64,000 nucleotides of DNA, from positions 1 through 64,000 of the forward strand of contig NZ_VTVA01000012.1 of assembly GCF_008638345.1 (NCBI RefSeq). The letters are read 5' to 3'. Below the pieces are notes generated by a model. The model was not told the origin of the DNA. It saw nothing but the letters and a program-made list of their open reading frames with translations, and made no database searches. Below, one piece after another: positions 61,474 through 64,000 of this stretch; position 1 is the stretch's first letter; the number at the start of each line of letters is the position of its first letter. Position numbers and translations under genes: made by a program. Source of the DNA: Pseudomonas saliphila. GTDB lineage: Bacteria; Pseudomonadota; Gammaproteobacteria; Pseudomonadales; Pseudomonadaceae.

Positions 61474-62223
61474 TCAAATCACCTTAGCTTCGTTCTTCAG
61501 TTTATCGAGTAGTTGAGTCACGTCCTCGACCAAGATGCCTGCCTTGCGTGTGGCAGGCTCCGTTACTTTGAGCACGGTGAGGCGTGGCGAAATATCTACT
61601 CCCAGATCAGCCGCCGCCACCACTTCCAGCGGCTTTTTCTTAGCCTTCATGATATTCGGCAAACTGGCATAACGAGGTTCATTAAGCCGGAGGTCTGTAG
61701 TAATAAGCGCTGGAAGTCGCATCTCCAGGGTCTCGACACCATCATCTATTTCCCGCATGACCTTAGCGAGCCCTTCGGAAATGGCGACGTTGGAAGCAAA
61801 GGTCGCCTGCGGCCAGCCCAACAGCGCTGCAAGCATTTGACCGACCTGACCTGCATCGTCATCAATGGCCTGCTTGCCACAGATCACCAATGAAGCTGAC
61901 TCGCTGATCACAACGGCTTTAAGCAGCTTGGCAACGGCAAGTGGCTGCAGATCGCAATCGGTTTCCACCTGTATGGCGCGATCGGCCCCCAGTGCCAGTG
62001 CGGACCGCAGGGTCTCCTGGCAAACATGACCACCGCAGGAAACTGCGATCACTTCACTTGCTTCACCAGCCTCCTTAAGGCGTACCGCCTCTTCAACAGC
62101 GATTTCGTCAAACGGATTGATACTCATCTTGACGTTATCCAGATCAACTCCGGAACCATCGTTTTTTAGCCGCACTTTTACATTAGGATCAATCACCCGC
62201 TTTACTGGTACAAGAATTTTCAT
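61474..62223 (-). CDS. etfB: Electron transfer flavoprotein, beta subunit
   Basis: 249 residues. [51 protein letters not shown] opens it, [28 protein letters not shown] binds AMP, and the signature [46 protein letters not shown] is complete. It is the first gene of etfBA, divergent from the CoA-transferase-family gene across 238 bases. The ETF pair here is likely dedicated to the acyl-CoA dehydrogenase next to it. Confidence 0.95.
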   Translation of the reverse strand: MKILVPVKRVIDPNVKVRLKNDGSGVDLDNVKMSINPFDEIAVEEAVRLKEAGEASEVIAVSCGGHVCQETLRSALALGADRAIQVETDCDLQPLAVAKLLKAVVISESASLVICGKQAIDDDAGQVGQMLAALLGWPQATFASNVAISEGLAKVMREIDDGVETLEMRLPALITTDLRLNEPRYASLPNIMKAKKKPLEVVAAADLGVDISPRLTVLKVTEPATRKAGILVEDVTQLLDKLKNEAKVI

Positions 62224-62461
62224 ACTCCACTCCAGAAACTGTAATCTGCCCTGGCGCGCTATGAACCGGTACCGCTGGGCTTGTCTGTAATAAGGTAACC
62301 AGCGCGCCCGGTAGTCTCATCGTCGGAACCGACAAATCATTCATGCATCAATCCCTCACTGCGCCACAGAATCTCAAAAAATCGTCGTATCCGCCGATGC
62401 CGTGACAGGGGCGCAAGCCTATATATGAAGTAACACTTACTACTATTCAGGGCTAAAACAT

Positions 62462-63604
62462 ATGGCTGGACCCCTCCACGGAATTCGCGTGATAGAAATG
62501 GCCGGACTCGGCCCCGGGCCCTTTTGCGGGATGATGCTGGCGGATATGGGTGCTGAGGTTATCTGTATCGAACGCAAACCCACTACCGCGCAAAGCGAAT
62601 TCGACAAAATGAAGAGAACCGTCACCGACAGAGGGCGCCGATCAATCGCATTGGACATAAAAAAAGAGGGCGCCGCCGATTTGGCACTACGCCTGATAGA
62701 TACTGCCGATGTGCTCATCGAGGGGTTCCGGCCCGGTGTCATGGAACGCCTCGGGCTGGGCCCAGACCTATGTCTGGCTCGCAACCCGCGCCTCGTTTAC
62801 GGCCGCATGACGGGATGGGGCCAACATGGCCCTCTGGCCCAAAGCGCCGGGCATGACATCAACTACATCGCCATCAGCGGCGTCCTTGGCGCCATGGGAT
62901 ATGCCGACCGCCCACCGACGCCCCCGTTGCACCTGGTCGGAGACATGGGTGGCGGCGGTATGATGCTCGCATTCGGCATCGTTTGCGCCCTGCTTGAAGC
63001 CAAGAGTTCAGGCTTGGGTCAAGTGATTGATGCTGCCATCTCGGACGGTACCGCCAGCCTTGCAAGCATGTATTACGGCATGCGCGCCAAGAAGCAGTGG
63101 AGCGAGCAGCGGGCCGATAATCTGTTGGACGGCGGGGCGCCCTTCTATGGCTGTTATGAATGCTCTGACGGTCGCCATATCGCCATCGGCTCCATCGAAC
63201 CACAATTCTATCGCCTTCTTCTCGATCTGTGTGGCCTGGATGATCCAGCGTTTACCGATCAATGGAACAAACCGGCATGGCCTCGACTTCAAGAGAAGCT
63301 TCGCAAAGCATTTCTTCTTCGCAGCCAAGAAGAATGGCGTGCTCTGCTGGAAGGAACGGATGCCTGCTTTGCACCCGTCCTGGACTTCGATCAGGCTTTG
63401 GAACATCCACATCACCAAGCCCGCAATACTTTCATCAACATCGATGGCATACCTCAGCCTGCACCAGCACCAAGATTCAGCCGCACCCCCGGCAGCGCCG
63501 GTCGTTTACCGGAAAGCGTCGGGCAACACACTAGTGAAGTTCTGTTCGAAGCAGGGTTCTCAGAAGCCGAGGTGGCGGATTTTTCTGCCGCAGACATCAT
63601 CTGA
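62462..63604 (+). CDS. CaiB-family alpha-methylacyl-CoA racemase-like protein
   Basis: 380 residues. [32 protein letters not shown] and [43 protein letters not shown] are family hallmarks. The racemase catalytic residues by alignment with the mycobacterial enzyme are His131 (AGHDINY), Asp161 (VGDMGGGG) and Glu246 (GSIEPQFY); plain CoA-transferases of the family use a single Asp. It probably inverts 2-methylacyl-CoA for beta-oxidation of branched isoprenoid or steroid side chains. Weak Shine-Dalgarno. Divergent from etfB. Confidence 0.87.
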   Translation: MAGPLHGIRVIEMAGLGPGPFCGMMLADMGAEVICIERKPTTAQSEFDKMKRTVTDRGRRSIALDIKKEGAADLALRLIDTADVLIEGFRPGVMERLGLGPDLCLARNPRLVYGRMTGWGQHGPLAQSAGHDINYIAISGVLGAMGYADRPPTPPLHLVGDMGGGGMMLAFGIVCALLEAKSSGLGQVIDAAISDGTASLASMYYGMRAKKQWSEQRADNLLDGGAPFYGCYECSDGRHIAIGSIEPQFYRLLLDLCGLDDPAFTDQWNKPAWPRLQEKLRKAFLLRSQEEWRALLEGTDACFAPVLDFDQALEHPHHQARNTFINIDGIPQPAPAPRFSRTPGSAGRLPESVGQHTSEVLFEAGFSEAEVADFSAADII

Positions 63605-63720
63605 TGTCGGAGCGGCCGCAAGAATAGGTTGACCAAATCACGCTTTGCTATATGCCGCCCCTTATGACCCGTCAATAACCCGCGCAACGGGAAAGTTGAA
63701 TTACATTGGAGGAATATAAT

Positions 63721-64000
63721 ATGAACAATGATACAAATGCAGCGGCAAGAATACAGGGGCGTCTCGCGGGCAAGGTGGCAATAATCACTGGCGGCGCTAG
63801 CGGCATAGGCCGCGCTTCGGCGCTAGCCTTCCTTGCTCAGGGCGCCAAAGTGATAATCGCTGATCTTAATACTGACACTGCCGAATCGACCCTGGCGTTA
63901 GCTGCCGAAAAGGGACATGCAGCGTCGATCAATTTCCTGCGTACGGATGTCTCCCGCGAAGAAGATATCGAAGCGGTGATCACCCTGGCCCTGAATAAGT
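63721..64000 (+). CDS. Short-chain dehydrogenase/reductase (partial, cut by the window end)
   Basis: 93 codons are visible. ggagg is well placed before the ATG. The NAD(P)-binding motif VAIITGGASGIGRASALAFLAQGAKVIIADLN has the TGxxxGIG pattern, and the Asp in IIADLN suggests NAD preference; FLRTDVSREEDIEAVI follows. The catalytic YxxxK would lie beyond the window. It follows the racemase by 116 bases and may be the hydroxyacyl-CoA dehydrogenase of the same pathway. Confidence 0.85.
   Translation, partial: MNNDTNAAARIQGRLAGKVAIITGGASGIGRASALAFLAQGAKVIIADLNTDTAESTLALAAEKGHAASINFLRTDVSREEDIEAVITLALNK

Overview
The window is a chromosomal stretch of a gammaproteobacterium of the Pseudomonadaceae. 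Gene order in several blocks follows the Pseudomonas chromosome: epd-pgk-fba with tkt and an ArsR-methyltransferase/metK pair; sahH-metF; trp genes next to gph-rpe; djlA-murU-amgK; lptD-surA-pdxA-rsmA-apaG-apaH-glpE; prkA-yeaH-spoVR; cca-folK-folB-plsY-tsaD; rpsU-dnaG-rpoD-tRNA-Ile2. Palindromic repeats and some differences from P. aeruginosa order (compact trpEGDC, no yqeY between rpsU and dnaG) would fit a Halopseudomonas/P. pertucinogena-type organism, but that genus call is an impression and no comparison was run.

Layout. 1-4.1 kb: a repeat-rich intergenic region, a small membrane protein, a PQQ-type sugar dehydrogenase, two small conserved proteins and aldolase. 4.2-8.6 kb: pgk, epd and tkt (Calvin/pentose/PLP-precursor chemistry) on the minus strand. 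8.7-14.1 kb: the activated-methyl cycle, with an ArsR-methyltransferase regulator overlapping metK, an S-adenosylhomocysteine riboswitch before sahH, then metF. 14.2-20 kb: RhlE helicase, a DUF3617 protein, a universal stress protein, glutaryl-CoA dehydrogenase and its divergent LysR regulator. 20-25.3 kb: a siderophore ABC importer (binding protein, two permeases, ATPase) beside a YceI/cytochrome b561 pair that carries a good Fur-box-like sequence. 25.4-29.5 kb: trpEGDC preceded by a leader peptide with Trp-Arg-Trp. 29.6-41 kb: gph, rpe, djlA, the MurU/AmgK peptidoglycan-recycling pair, then the outer-membrane-biogenesis operon starting with lptD. 41-46 kb: the stationary-phase kinase triad prkA-yeaH-spoVR. 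46-55.8 kb: cca, folate genes, plsY, tsaD, a DegV protein and the macromolecular-synthesis genes rpsU, dnaG and rpoD, ending in tRNA-Ile2(CAT).

From 55.8 kb the character changes. Directly 3' of the tRNA lie a decayed tyrosine recombinase and two abutting, truncated IS3-family elements. Beyond them is an accessory catabolic module: an acyl-CoA dehydrogenase of the large C-terminal-extended type, its own ETF alpha and beta subunits, a CaiB-family alpha-methylacyl-CoA racemase-like protein with the catalytic His/Asp/Glu, and the start of a short-chain dehydrogenase cut by the window edge. Together these suggest beta-oxidation of a branched or alicyclic (isoprenoid or steroid side-chain) acyl-CoA; this is inference.

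The most notable non-coding signals are the SAH riboswitch, a perfect 11-bp-arm operator before the regulator-metK operon, the trp leader peptide, a two-copy palindrome family with compensatory stem changes whose second copy supplies the stop codons of two convergent genes, and a hairpin that covers the ribosome binding site of yeaH. No CRISPR array, rRNA or prophage structural gene was seen.
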